DNA of 61,246 nt from Burkholderiales bacterium (GTDB lineage: Bacteria > Pseudomonadota > Gammaproteobacteria > Burkholderiales > Burkholderiaceae_C), in assembly GCA_017307865.1 (NCBI GenBank), contig JAFKGE010000038.1:1-61246 (forward strand), in the 5' to 3' direction. Below the pieces are notes generated by a model, which ran no database searches, had not been told where the DNA came from, and saw only the letters and a list, made by a program, of their open reading frames with translations. Positions 1 through 8,210 of this stretch are shown one piece after another. Position 1 is the first letter of the stretch; every line of letters starts with the position of its first letter. Position numbers and translations under genes: made by a program.

Positions 1-140
1 TCAGCCTATCGAGGTCATTCGTCATTGCCACCGTTGAGGCTGACTTCTAAGCTTCCTAAGCTAAAACTGAGCTCGCACTGCATAGGAGTGATGGCTCTGC
101 GCCATTAGGAGCAGCACTGCCAGAATGTAAATCAAGCATC

Positions 141-1190
141 ATGACCGACGCAGCCCCGGCACTCTCGTATCCGTTCTCGGATCTCCCACTCCCTGGCCAA
201 GCCACGGAAATCAAGCCTGGTGTGCTGTGGCTGCGCATGCCGCTGCCGTTTTCCCTGGATCACATCAACCTCTGGGCATTGAGCGACGGTCCTGGTTGGG
301 CGGTCGTGGACACGGGCATTCGCAGCGTGGACGTCAGGAACGCGTGGCTCGCCTTGCTCGCTCCGCAGGGGCCGCTAGCCGGCCGACCCATCTCCCGTGT
401 GATAGCGACGCACATGCACCCGGATCATGTGGGCATGGCGGGATGGTTGACACGTCGCTTCGAATGCGCGCTTTGGATGACACGAGACGAGTATTTGAGC
501 TGTCGGGTGATGCTTGCCGATACGGGGCGGGAAGCGCCAGTCGATGGCGTTCGCTTCTATCGGAGGGCCGGATGGAGCGACACCGAGGTGGATGAGTACC
601 GCACCCGGTTCGGTGACTTCGGTAAAATGATCCATCCATTGCCTGACAGCTTTGTGCGGCTCACGGATGGCCAGATGTTGCGGATCGGGGACCAGGAATG
701 GGAAGTCATCGTCGGCACAGGACATTCCCCCGAGCACGCGTGCTTCTACTCGCGCGAACTGGATTTGCTGATATCGGGGGATCAGGTTCTTCCCAGGATC
801 AGTTCCAATACCTCCGTGTACGCCACCGAGCCGCATGCGAATCCTCTGCAGGGTTGGCTCGATTCCATCGACCGGTTGATGCAACGCGTACCTGGGAGCG
901 CCCTGATTCTGCCTGCCCACAACGAACCTTTCCATGGCCTGCACCTACGGTTGGAGCAACTGCGTGCGAGCACCGTCAGAGGCACCGACCGCGTCAGGCA
1001 ACAACTTGCGCAGCCTCTGAGGGTCATCGACCTGGTTCGCGCCCTGTACCGTTCGTCCATTGTTGCGGAGCAAATGCACCTCAACCTCGCGACCGGAGAG
1101 ACGCTCGCCCACCTAAACTATCTCGACCAGCGTGGGGAAATCGTGTCTGCAGAAGACGAAGACGGCGCAATGCGCTATCGGCTCGCCTGA
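141..1190 (+). CDS. MBL-fold metallo-hydrolase
   Basis: A 349-residue metallo-beta-lactamase-fold hydrolase, probably cytosolic since no signal peptide is visible. The metal-binding motif HMHPDH is at residues 91-96. Further ligand candidates follow in GTGHSPEH (near residue 195), SGDQ and PAHNEP. The last 70 or so residues resemble the winged-helix tail (BLACT_WH type) of LACTB2-like proteins. No strong ribosome-binding site precedes the ATG. Such proteins hydrolyse thioesters, lactones or phosphoesters; the substrate cannot be told here. An acyl-CoA dehydrogenase/Etf set lies downstream, but IS debris separates them, so joint function is only a guess. Confidence 0.8.
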   Translation: MTDAAPALSYPFSDLPLPGQATEIKPGVLWLRMPLPFSLDHINLWALSDGPGWAVVDTGIRSVDVRNAWLALLAPQGPLAGRPISRVIATHMHPDHVGMAGWLTRRFECALWMTRDEYLSCRVMLADTGREAPVDGVRFYRRAGWSDTEVDEYRTRFGDFGKMIHPLPDSFVRLTDGQMLRIGDQEWEVIVGTGHSPEHACFYSRELDLLISGDQVLPRISSNTSVYATEPHANPLQGWLDSIDRLMQRVPGSALILPAHNEPFHGLHLRLEQLRASTVRGTDRVRQQLAQPLRVIDLVRALYRSSIVAEQMHLNLATGETLAHLNYLDQRGEIVSAEDEDGAMRYRLA

Positions 1191-1205
1191 TGCACTAATT
1201 TGCCC

Positions 1206-1790
1206 TCAAGGATATAGAAGTAACCCAATCAAGCCTGTCATTGACTGGGTTCTTTGCTGATGTGTTTCGAGAGCAATGAGTCCTTGCACCAGCGCGTCGT
1301 GTACGGCCTCCAGTTCTTTGAACACCGTGTTGGCAAACCAATCCTGGCACGGCACCTTCCACAGATGCTCGACCGGGTTCAGCTCAAGGCTGGCAGAAAC
1401 TCTAGGCGCATATTCTGTGGCACATCCAAGTGACCCGCGATGTGCCAACCCGCCTGATCCATGACCATCATGATGAACTCGACGGCATGGCGTCGCGCCA
1501 TCTCGGCCAGGAACACCTGCATCGTCTCAGCGTTGGCCCAGGGCAGCACCAGAGAGTCAATCACGCCATCGTGCGTGCTGACGGCGGCGAAGGCGTACAG
1601 GGTCTGGCGTTGAGGCGTGCGCCGACGATGGGGCGTGAGCCCCTGGGCACCCAACACTGCCGGGGTGTTCCCAGCAGGCAGAAGCGCCCTTCGTGCTGGA
1701 ATATCAGCCGCACGCGGCGACCATATTCAGCTTGACGCCTGACCTCTTGGCGCACTTGAACAGTGCTCTCAGAAAGGGGCCGTTTGTCAT
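1206..1790 (-). pseudogene. Frameshifted, 5'-truncated IS630-family transposase
   Basis: Three consecutive pieces in different minus-strand frames together read as the catalytic domain of an IS630 transposase. The first (about 1790-1610) has VRLIFQHEGRF and RQCWVP. The second (about 1630-1385) has YAFAAVSTHDGV and the second catalytic Asp in VMDQAGWH. The third (about 1390-1206) has the catalytic Glu in LNPVEHLW. Frameshifts fall near 1612 and 1385. The first catalytic Asp of the usual F-x-D-E motif reads His. The N-terminal helix-turn-helix part is missing. It must be inactive. I found no convincing terminal inverted repeats. Confidence 0.75.
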
Positions 1791-1924
1791 TCGATCGGGG
1801 CGCTTCGTCATCGCGGCTCGCAGCACCGGCACCTAGGATTCCTTGTGTGCGCTGGACGACATGTAGCGGAGCGGCGATGACCGCCGCCCCACGATCCAGA
1901 GCCTAACTCAAAGGAGACAAACAC

Positions 1925-3292
1925 GTGTGCCAAATCGACATGCAGAAGCTCGCCGACGACGCTCGCTTCAACCGCTTTCATGCCAAGGTGCTTCTGTGGT
2001 GCCTGTTGATTCTCATCATCGACGGCTATGACATCGCCGTGGTGGGCATCGCCCTGCCGTCCATCATGCAGCAGATGGGCGTGAACGCATCGACTGCCGG
2101 TTTCATGGCCAGTTCGGCCCTGTTCGGCATGATGTTCGGCGCCATGGTTCTGGGCACGCTGTCCGACCGGATTGGTCGGCGCTGGGCCCTCTCCATTGGC
2201 GTCATGCTGTTCAGCGTGTTCACCGCGGCCGCCGGATTCACCAAGGATCCCATCAGCTTCAGCGTGGTGCGCTTCATCGCGGGCCTGGGGATTGGCGGTG
2301 TGCTGCCGGTCATCGTGGCACAGATGGTCGAGTACTCGCCCAAGAAGATCCGCAGCCTGATGACGGCGCTGATGACTTCGGGCTACGCACTGGGCGGCAT
2401 CCTGGCCGCGGTGCTCGGCAAGCAGCTGATCGGCGAGTACGGCTGGCAGGTCGTTTTCATCGCAGCGGGTGTGCCGGTCCTGCTGATTCCGTTCATCTTG
2501 AAGCTGGTGCCGGAATCAATGACCTACCTGATCTCGCGCAGCCGCAACGGCGAACTGGCCGAAGTGGCCCGTAATCTCCAGCCGGGAGTCAAGCACCCGG
2601 CGGACGCCCAGTTCGTCGTGCCCACCGCCGACCGCGTGGCGGGTGCGCCGGTCTCCCGGCTGTTCCAGGACGGGCGAGGCCCGAGCACGGTGCTGTTCTG
2701 GATCGCCTTCTTCTCGGGCCTGTTCATGGTCTATGCGCTCAGCAGCTGGCTGACCAAGCTGATGGCTATGGCTGGCTACAGCCTGGGGTCTGCCCTCAGC
2801 TTCGTGATCGCGCTGAACGTTGGCGCCATCATCGGTGCCGTGGGAGGCGGGTGGCTCGCCGACAAGTTCAACATCAAGTGGGTGCTGGTGGGGATGTATG
2901 CGCTGGGCGGCGTGCTGCTGTACCTGATGACGTTCCAGACCTCGACCGAGCTGCGTTATCTGATCATCGGCGCGGTCGGCGCCTGCACCACCGGCGCGCA
3001 ATTGGTGGCCTATGCCTACTGCGGGCAGTTTTACCCGATGTCCATCCGCTCGACCGGCATCGGCATGGCCTCCGGCGTGGGGCGCCTGGGCGCGATCGCG
3101 GCGCCGCTGCTAATCGGCCAGATCGTTGCGCTTGAGCTGCCGCTGGAGCAGAACTTCCTGGTGATCGGGGCTTTCGGAATCATCGGCTCGATCGCCCTGG
3201 CGTTCATCAGGCATGGCGGCCCGGCGTCGGTGGGCCCGCAAGAGGCTGCACGCGAGTTGCGCCCGTCGCAACAGACGCCGCAAAACGCCTGA
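1925..3292 (+). CDS. MFS transporter, aromatic acid:H+ symporter type
   Basis: A 455-residue inner-membrane major facilitator with about 12 membrane segments. The family signature in the loop after helix 2 reads GTLSDRIGRRW, and the conserved Asp in helix 1 is in IIDGYDIAVVG, typical of the AAHS family (PcaK/BenK-like). These import benzoate, protocatechuate or related acids with protons; the substrate here is unknown. The GTG at 1925 is chosen because AAGGAGA at about 1910-1916 sits eight bases upstream. It is followed after 24 bases by an acyl-CoA dehydrogenase, so it is probably the first gene of a catabolic operon that continues with etfBA. Confidence 0.85.
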   Translation: MCQIDMQKLADDARFNRFHAKVLLWCLLILIIDGYDIAVVGIALPSIMQQMGVNASTAGFMASSALFGMMFGAMVLGTLSDRIGRRWALSIGVMLFSVFTAAAGFTKDPISFSVVRFIAGLGIGGVLPVIVAQMVEYSPKKIRSLMTALMTSGYALGGILAAVLGKQLIGEYGWQVVFIAAGVPVLLIPFILKLVPESMTYLISRSRNGELAEVARNLQPGVKHPADAQFVVPTADRVAGAPVSRLFQDGRGPSTVLFWIAFFSGLFMVYALSSWLTKLMAMAGYSLGSALSFVIALNVGAIIGAVGGGWLADKFNIKWVLVGMYALGGVLLYLMTFQTSTELRYLIIGAVGACTTGAQLVAYAYCGQFYPMSIRSTGIGMASGVGRLGAIAAPLLIGQIVALELPLEQNFLVIGAFGIIGSIALAFIRHGGPASVGPQEAARELRPSQQTPQNA

Positions 3293-3316
3293 TCGTAGCC
3301 ATCAAGGAAATTCGCT

Positions 3317-5098
3317 GTGTCTGTCTACATAGCCCCCCTGCGCGAAATGCTGTTCGCCATGAAAGAGGTCGGCGGCCTGGACGCGATCTGCGCCCAGCCC
3401 GACCATGAAGAAACCACGCCCGACCTGGTCGAGGCCATCCTGCAGGAGGCGGCTAATTACGCCGCTGGCGTGCTGGATCCGCTCAACCGCCCCGGCGACG
3501 TGCAGGGCGCGCGCTGGCACGATGGTCGGGTCACGCCCGCCGACGGCTTTCGCGAAGCCTGGGCCAGCTTCTGCGAGAACGGCTGGAACGGCATGCCCGC
3601 TGCCACCGAATGGGGCGGCCAGGGCCTGCCCACGCTGGTCTCCACCGCCGTGCTGGAGATGTGGAAGTCGTCCAACCTCGCGTTCAGCCTGTGCCAGATG
3701 CTCACGCTGGGCGCGGTGGAGGCCATTGCGCACCATGGCAGCGACGCACTCCAGCGCCGCTTCCTGGCACCCATGGTCGAGGGCCGCTGGACGGGCACCA
3801 TGAACCTCACCGAGCCCCAGGCCGGCTCTGACCTGGCCGCGCTGCGCAGCCGTGCCGTACACGAGGGCGACCACTACCACGTCAGCGGCAACAAGATCTT
3901 CATCACCTGGGGCGAGCACGACATGGCCGAGAACATCGTGCACCTGGTGCTGGCGCGCCTACCCGATGCGCCACCGGGGGTGAAAGGCATCTCGCTGTTC
4001 CTGTGCCCGAAGTACCTGGTCAACGACGATGGCACCCTGGGCGAACGCAACGACTTGGCCTGCACGTCGATTGAGCACAAGATGGGCATCCACGGCAGCC
4101 CCACGGCGTCGATGAGTTTTGGCGACAGCGGCGGCGCTATCGGCTACCTGGTCGGCGAGCCGCACCAGGGGCTGGCCTGCATGTTCACCATGATGAACCA
4201 CGCGCGGCTGAACGTTGGCCTGGAAGGCGTGGGCATTTCCGAGCGCGCCTACCAGCGCGCACGCGCCTATGCGCTGGAGCGGGTGCAGGGCAAGCCGCTG
4301 ATCAGCGGCAGCACCGCCATCGCAGGCCACCCGGACGTGCGGCGCATGCTGATGGACATGAAGGCCCGCACCGAGGCCATGCGCGCGCTGGCCTACTTCT
4401 GCGCCGGTCAGATGGACCGCGCCGCGGGCCACGCCGATGCGCAGGAGCGCGCGCAGGCGCAGGCCCTGGTCGGCCTGCTGATACCGGTGGTCAAAGGCTG
4501 GTGTACCGACAGCGCGCAGGGCATCACGTCCGACGGCGTGCAGGTGCATGGCGGCATGGGCTACGTCGAGGAAACCGGCGCCTCCCAGCACATGCGCGAC
4601 GCGCGCATCACGACCATCTACGAAGGCACCACGGGCATCCAGGCCAACGACCTGATCGGCCGCAAGCTGGCACGCGAGGGCGGGCGCACGCTGAAGGCGC
4701 TGCTGGGCCGCATCGACGGCGATGCGCGCCGGTTGGTCGAATCGCCCGATGCAGTGCTGGCGCAGATCGGCCGCGCGTTGGCAGCCGCTGCCCAGGCGCT
4801 GGACGAAGCGGTCGACTGGCTGCTGGCCCACGACGGTCAACCCGCGCAGTGCGCGGCGGGCGCCGTGCCCTTCCTGCGGCTGGCGGGCACCGTGATCGGC
4901 GGCTGGCTGTCGGCGCGCATGGCCGAAGCCGCTACCGCGCAACTCGCGGCGGGCGCGGGCGATGCGGGCTTTCTCGGTACCAAGCGCGCCACAGCCAGCC
5001 ATTACGCGGCGCATGTCCTGGTGCAGGCGCCGATGCTGCGCGACATCGTCACGGGCGGCGCCGCCAGCACGCTGGCCCTGGCGGACGATCAACTCTGA
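3317..5098 (+). CDS. Acyl-CoA dehydrogenase with C-terminal extension (DmdC-like)
   Basis: A 593-residue FAD-dependent acyl-CoA dehydrogenase that would alpha,beta-desaturate an acyl-CoA and pass electrons to ETF. The flavin/substrate region [12 protein letters not shown] is near residue 160, the [12 protein letters not shown] segment near 412, and the [13 protein letters not shown] segment, carrying the usual catalytic Glu, near 435. It is longer than the usual 380 residues and has an extra C-terminal domain, as in the DmdC/large bacterial subfamily. It starts with GTG, with AAGGAA about eight bases upstream. The next genes encode both ETF subunits, its natural electron acceptor. The chain length or aromatic nature of the substrate is not evident. 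Confidence 0.88.
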   Translation: MSVYIAPLREMLFAMKEVGGLDAICAQPDHEETTPDLVEAILQEAANYAAGVLDPLNRPGDVQGARWHDGRVTPADGFREAWASFCENGWNGMPAATEWGGQGLPTLVSTAVLEMWKSSNLAFSLCQMLTLGAVEAIAHHGSDALQRRFLAPMVEGRWTGTMNLTEPQAGSDLAALRSRAVHEGDHYHVSGNKIFITWGEHDMAENIVHLVLARLPDAPPGVKGISLFLCPKYLVNDDGTLGERNDLACTSIEHKMGIHGSPTASMSFGDSGGAIGYLVGEPHQGLACMFTMMNHARLNVGLEGVGISERAYQRARAYALERVQGKPLISGSTAIAGHPDVRRMLMDMKARTEAMRALAYFCAGQMDRAAGHADAQERAQAQALVGLLIPVVKGWCTDSAQGITSDGVQVHGGMGYVEETGASQHMRDARITTIYEGTTGIQANDLIGRKLAREGGRTLKALLGRIDGDARRLVESPDAVLAQIGRALAAAAQALDEAVDWLLAHDGQPAQCAAGAVPFLRLAGTVIGGWLSARMAEAATAQLAAGAGDAGFLGTKRATASHYAAHVLVQAPMLRDIVTGGAASTLALADDQL

Positions 5099-5122
5099 AT
5101 GATCCTGAAAGGAAACCCTCCC

Positions 5123-5872
5123 ATGAAAATCCTGGTTCCCGTCAAGCGGGTGGTTGACTACAACGTCAAGGTCCGCGTCAAGAGCGATGGCAGCGGCGTG
5201 GACATCGCCAATGTCAAGATGAGCATGAACCCCTTCGACGAGATTGCCGTCGAAGAGGCTGTGCGGCTCAGGGAGAAAGGCGCGGCAACGGAGATCGTCG
5301 CCGTCTCGTGCGGCGTGTCTCAATGCCAGGAGACGCTGCGCACCGCCATGGCCATCGGTGCCGACCGCGGCATCCTAGTCGAGACCAATGAAGAACTGCA
5401 GCCGCTGGCCGTGGCTAAGCTGCTTAAGGCCCTGATCGACAAGGAACAGCCCGGCCTCGTGATCCTGGGCAAGCAGGCCATCGACGACGACTGCAACCAG
5501 ACCGGCCAGATGCTGGCGGCGCTGGCCGGTCTGCCGCAAGCCACCTTCGCCTCCAAGGTCGAGCTCGCCAGCGACAAGGCAGCCGTGACCCGCGAAGTGG
5601 ACGGCGGCCTGGAAACCCTTAGCCTCACGCTGCCCGCGGTCATCACCGCCGACCTGCGTCTGAACGAACCGCGCTACGTCACCTTGCCCAACATCATGAA
5701 GGCCAAGAAAAAGCCGCTGGACACCATCAAGCCCGAAGACCTCGGCGTTCAAGTCGCCCCGCGCCTGAAGACCCTGAAGGTGACCGAACCCGCCAAGCGC
5801 GGCGCCGGCGTGAAGGTGGCTGACGTGGCCGCCCTGGTCGAAAAACTCAAGAACGAAGCGAAGGTGATCTAA
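5123..5872 (+). CDS. etfB: Electron transfer flavoprotein subunit beta
   Basis: A 249-residue ETF beta subunit; with EtfA it carries electrons from the acyl-CoA dehydrogenase to ETF:quinone oxidoreductase. It starts [17 protein letters not shown], the family's typical N-terminus, and contains the AMP-binding region around [14 protein letters not shown]. The ATG at 5123 is preferred to the in-frame ATG at 5099 because GAAAGGAAA lies just upstream and the extension is not conserved. It lies 24 bases after the dehydrogenase and abuts etfA. Most Burkholderiales also have a chromosomal etfBA, so this is likely an additional, pathway-dedicated copy. Confidence 0.93.
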   Translation: MKILVPVKRVVDYNVKVRVKSDGSGVDIANVKMSMNPFDEIAVEEAVRLREKGAATEIVAVSCGVSQCQETLRTAMAIGADRGILVETNEELQPLAVAKLLKALIDKEQPGLVILGKQAIDDDCNQTGQMLAALAGLPQATFASKVELASDKAAVTREVDGGLETLSLTLPAVITADLRLNEPRYVTLPNIMKAKKKPLDTIKPEDLGVQVAPRLKTLKVTEPAKRGAGVKVADVAALVEKLKNEAKVI

Positions 5873-6805
5873 ATGTCGGTACTCGTTATTGCTGAACACG
5901 ACAACGCATCCATCAAGGGCGCAACCCTGAACACCGTGACGGCTGCAGCCGCTTGCGGTGGCGACGTGCACGTGCTGGTGGCCGGCCACAATGCCGGCGC
6001 TGCCGCACAAGCCGCCGCCCAGATCGCCGGTGTCGCCAAGGTCATCCACGCCGACGCCGCAGGCTTGGCCCACGGCCTGGCCGAGAACGTGGCCGCCCAG
6101 GTGCTGGCCATCGCCGGCAACTATAGCCACATCCTGTTCCCGGCCACGGCCGGCGGCAAGAACGTGGCCCCCCGCGTGGCCGCCAAGCTCGACGTCGCCC
6201 AGATCAGCGACATCACCAAGGTGGTGAGCGCCGACACCTTCGAACGCCCCATCTACGCCGGCAATGCCATCGCCACCGTGCAAAGCAGCGACGCCACCAA
6301 AGTCATCACCGTGCGCACCACCGGCTTCGACGCCACAGCGGCGACCGGAGGCAACGCAGCAGTGGAAACGGCAACCGCAGCGGCAGACACCGGCAAGAGC
6401 AGCTACGTGGGCAGCGAAATCGCCAAGAGCGACCGGCCCGAACTGACGGCGGCCAAGATCATCGTCTCCGGCGGCCGTGCGCTGGGCAGCAAGGAAAAAT
6501 TCGACGAAGTCATCACCCCGCTGGCCGACAAGCTGGGCGCGGCCATCGGCGCGAGCCGCGCGGCGGTGGATGCGGGCTACGCGCCCAATGACCTGCAGGT
6601 GGGCCAGACCGGCAAGATCGTGGCGCCGCAGCTGTACGTGGCGGCGGGCATCTCGGGGGCGATCCAGCACCTGGCGGGCATGAAGGACTCCAAGGTGATC
6701 GTGGCGATCAACAAGGACCCGGAGGCGCCGATCTTCAGCGTGGCCGACTACGGGCTGGAGGCGGACCTGTTCGCGGCTGTGCCGGAACTCGTCAAGGCCT
6801 TTTAA
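5873..6805 (+). CDS. etfA: Electron transfer flavoprotein subunit alpha
   Basis: A 310-residue ETF alpha subunit that binds FAD. The C-terminal FAD domain shows the diagnostic series [32 protein letters not shown] (here broken into [13 protein letters not shown] and [10 protein letters not shown]) and [10 protein letters not shown]. The ATG immediately follows the etfB stop codon, so the two subunits are translated together. The gene ends 17 bases before the LysR regulator. Confidence 0.93.
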   Translation: MSVLVIAEHDNASIKGATLNTVTAAAACGGDVHVLVAGHNAGAAAQAAAQIAGVAKVIHADAAGLAHGLAENVAAQVLAIAGNYSHILFPATAGGKNVAPRVAAKLDVAQISDITKVVSADTFERPIYAGNAIATVQSSDATKVITVRTTGFDATAATGGNAAVETATAAADTGKSSYVGSEIAKSDRPELTAAKIIVSGGRALGSKEKFDEVITPLADKLGAAIGASRAAVDAGYAPNDLQVGQTGKIVAPQLYVAAGISGAIQHLAGMKDSKVIVAINKDPEAPIFSVADYGLEADLFAAVPELVKAF

Positions 6806-6822
6806 CTTGGATGAGATACACC

Positions 6823-7737
6823 ATGGAGCTTCGGCATTTGCGTTGCTTTATAGCGGTGGCCGAAGAACTTCACTTTGGCCGCGCAGCGGAAAAGCTGCAC
6901 ATCGATCAGTCCCCTTTGTCGCGCACCATCAAGGAGATAGAGGAAGAGCTCGGGGCGCAACTGTTCACGCGAACCACGCGAAGCACCCGCCTGACCTTTG
7001 CCGGAATGGCATTCCTGGAGCGGGTGCCGCGAATCTTCGAAGCTCTGAAACAGGCGTGTGACGGCGTCAAGTCCGCCGCCAGTGGGTTTCAGGGACAGTT
7101 GCGCATCGCTTTGTCCGATGGCATCACGCCCTCGCGAATGCCGACGCTGCTGGCACGGTGCCGAGAGGAAGATCCAGAGATTGACATTCGGTTATTTGAG
7201 ATGCCGTTGGACCAACAGATCAAGGGTCTGCACGATGACCTGTATGACGTCGGCTTTTCGATGGCCGAAGAGGTGGGCGACGGCATTGTGGTCAGGCCTG
7301 CGTGGGAAGACGAGCTGATGGTGGCGGTCCCAGCTCGCCATCCTGTGCTGGCCCACAAGCACGTTCCGTTGGAAGAAGTGCTGCGCTATCCGCTGGCGCT
7401 ATGCGATCCGGCGATATGCGAAGGCCATGCACGCCAAGTTGATCGCGTTTTGCAGCGCTACGAGCAACAGCCACTGATCGCCCAGCGCGTGGCGTCCTAT
7501 GAGGTGATGATGACCTTAGTCTCCGCCGGATTGGCACTTGGTTTGGCGGGCGCCGCGCACATTGCATCCGGCCGTGGGCCAGGTGTTGTGGCCCGGCGCT
7601 TGGCGGGCAAGTCGCAGATGCTGGCCACGTATCTGCTGCACCGTGACGTGGAGCCCTCCGAAATGCTGGCTCGGTTCATCGCACGAGTGGACTCCATTGA
7701 TTCGGCGGATGGCTCCAGCGCCGCCGAGGACTCCTGA
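6823..7737 (+). CDS. LysR-family transcriptional regulator
   Basis: A 304-residue LysR-type DNA-binding regulator. The N-terminal winged helix-turn-helix is residues 1-60 (MELRHLRCFIAVAEELHFGR, then AAEKLHIDQSPLSRTIKEIE), followed by a substrate-binding co-inducer domain. The ATG at 6823 gives the canonical MELRHL start; the ATG at 6811 would add MRYT. The gene is codirectional with etfA upstream and eexN/traG downstream. It could control the catabolic genes, but a LysR gene just upstream of eexN-traG also fits my recollection of Tn4371-type elements, where it is a candidate transfer regulator. The sequence does not decide between these. Confidence 0.85.
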   Translation: MELRHLRCFIAVAEELHFGRAAEKLHIDQSPLSRTIKEIEEELGAQLFTRTTRSTRLTFAGMAFLERVPRIFEALKQACDGVKSAASGFQGQLRIALSDGITPSRMPTLLARCREEDPEIDIRLFEMPLDQQIKGLHDDLYDVGFSMAEEVGDGIVVRPAWEDELMVAVPARHPVLAHKHVPLEEVLRYPLALCDPAICEGHARQVDRVLQRYEQQPLIAQRVASYEVMMTLVSAGLALGLAGAAHIASGRGPGVVARRLAGKSQMLATYLLHRDVEPSEMLARFIARVDSIDSADGSSAAEDS

Positions 7738-7762
7738 TCCACCTGCTGAAAGGACCCAAGCC

Positions 7763-7993
7763 ATGCCCCGATTCCTGTCGCTGCTGATGGCCGCTGCACT
7801 GACAGCCTCCTGTGGGCCATCCCAACCGACGGAAACCGTGGACTTCCTCGTGGCCCATCCTGAGCGTCTCAAGGAAGTCCAGCGCCTGTGCAAGGAAGAG
7901 CGCGCGAAGGCCGGCGAAGAACTCTGCCGACGTGCCGCCGAGGCCGCGAATCGCCGCTTCTTTGGTGACCGGCCGGAGCAGAAGTCCCAATAA
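7763..7993 (+). CDS. eexN: EexN-family entry-exclusion lipoprotein
   Basis: A 76-residue small lipoprotein: a hydrophobic signal of 16 residues ends in TASC with the lipidated Cys at 17. The mature part shows the family pattern VDFLVAHPERLKEVQRLCK followed by a second Cys near residue 54. EexN/TrbK-like proteins sit in the recipient envelope and block redundant uptake of the same element. The start is supported by GAAAGGA nine bases upstream. It lies between the LysR gene and traG, the usual place in trb-type ICEs. Confidence 0.75.
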   Translation: MPRFLSLLMAAALTASCGPSQPTETVDFLVAHPERLKEVQRLCKEERAKAGEELCRRAAEAANRRFFGDRPEQKSQ

Positions 7994-8045
7994 GGTAACC
8001 TTCCGTCGCGGCGCCGCGACAAAGTTCTCGCAGTTACCTCATCAC

Positions 8046-8076
8046 GCCGCAGCGCGCTCGCGCATGCGGCATTTTT
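8046..8076 (+). terminator. Rho-independent terminator after eexN
   Basis: GCCGCAGCGC (8046-8055) pairs with GCGC-A-TGCGGC (8060-8070), with one bulged base, and is followed by five T residues at 8072-8076. It would end transcripts from the LysR-eexN side before traG, implying that the traG-trb operon has its own promoter downstream. Confidence 0.6.
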
Positions 8077-8170
8077 ATTGTCTTCGCCACCGCAAGAAGT
8101 CTGGCTCTTTTGGCCTGAATCCCCGCCATAACGGTCTTTGACCGGCCTGCACGCTCGCCTTGATCCTCGG

Positions 8171-8198
8171 CACTACGGCACGTTCCTGTGCCGTAGTG
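8171..8198 (+). promoter_or_regulatory. Perfect 11-bp hairpin touching the traG ribosome-binding site
   Basis: CACTACGGCAC (8171-8181) and GTGCCGTAGTG (8188-8198) are exact reverse complements around the 6-base loop GTTCCT. The traG Shine-Dalgarno GGGAGG (8198-8203) begins at the last base of the stem, and the ATG is at 8211. No T-run follows, so it is not a standard terminator. A translational or protein-binding control element for the transfer operon is the likely reading. Confidence 0.65.
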
Positions 8199-8210
8199 GG
8201 AGGTTGACCA

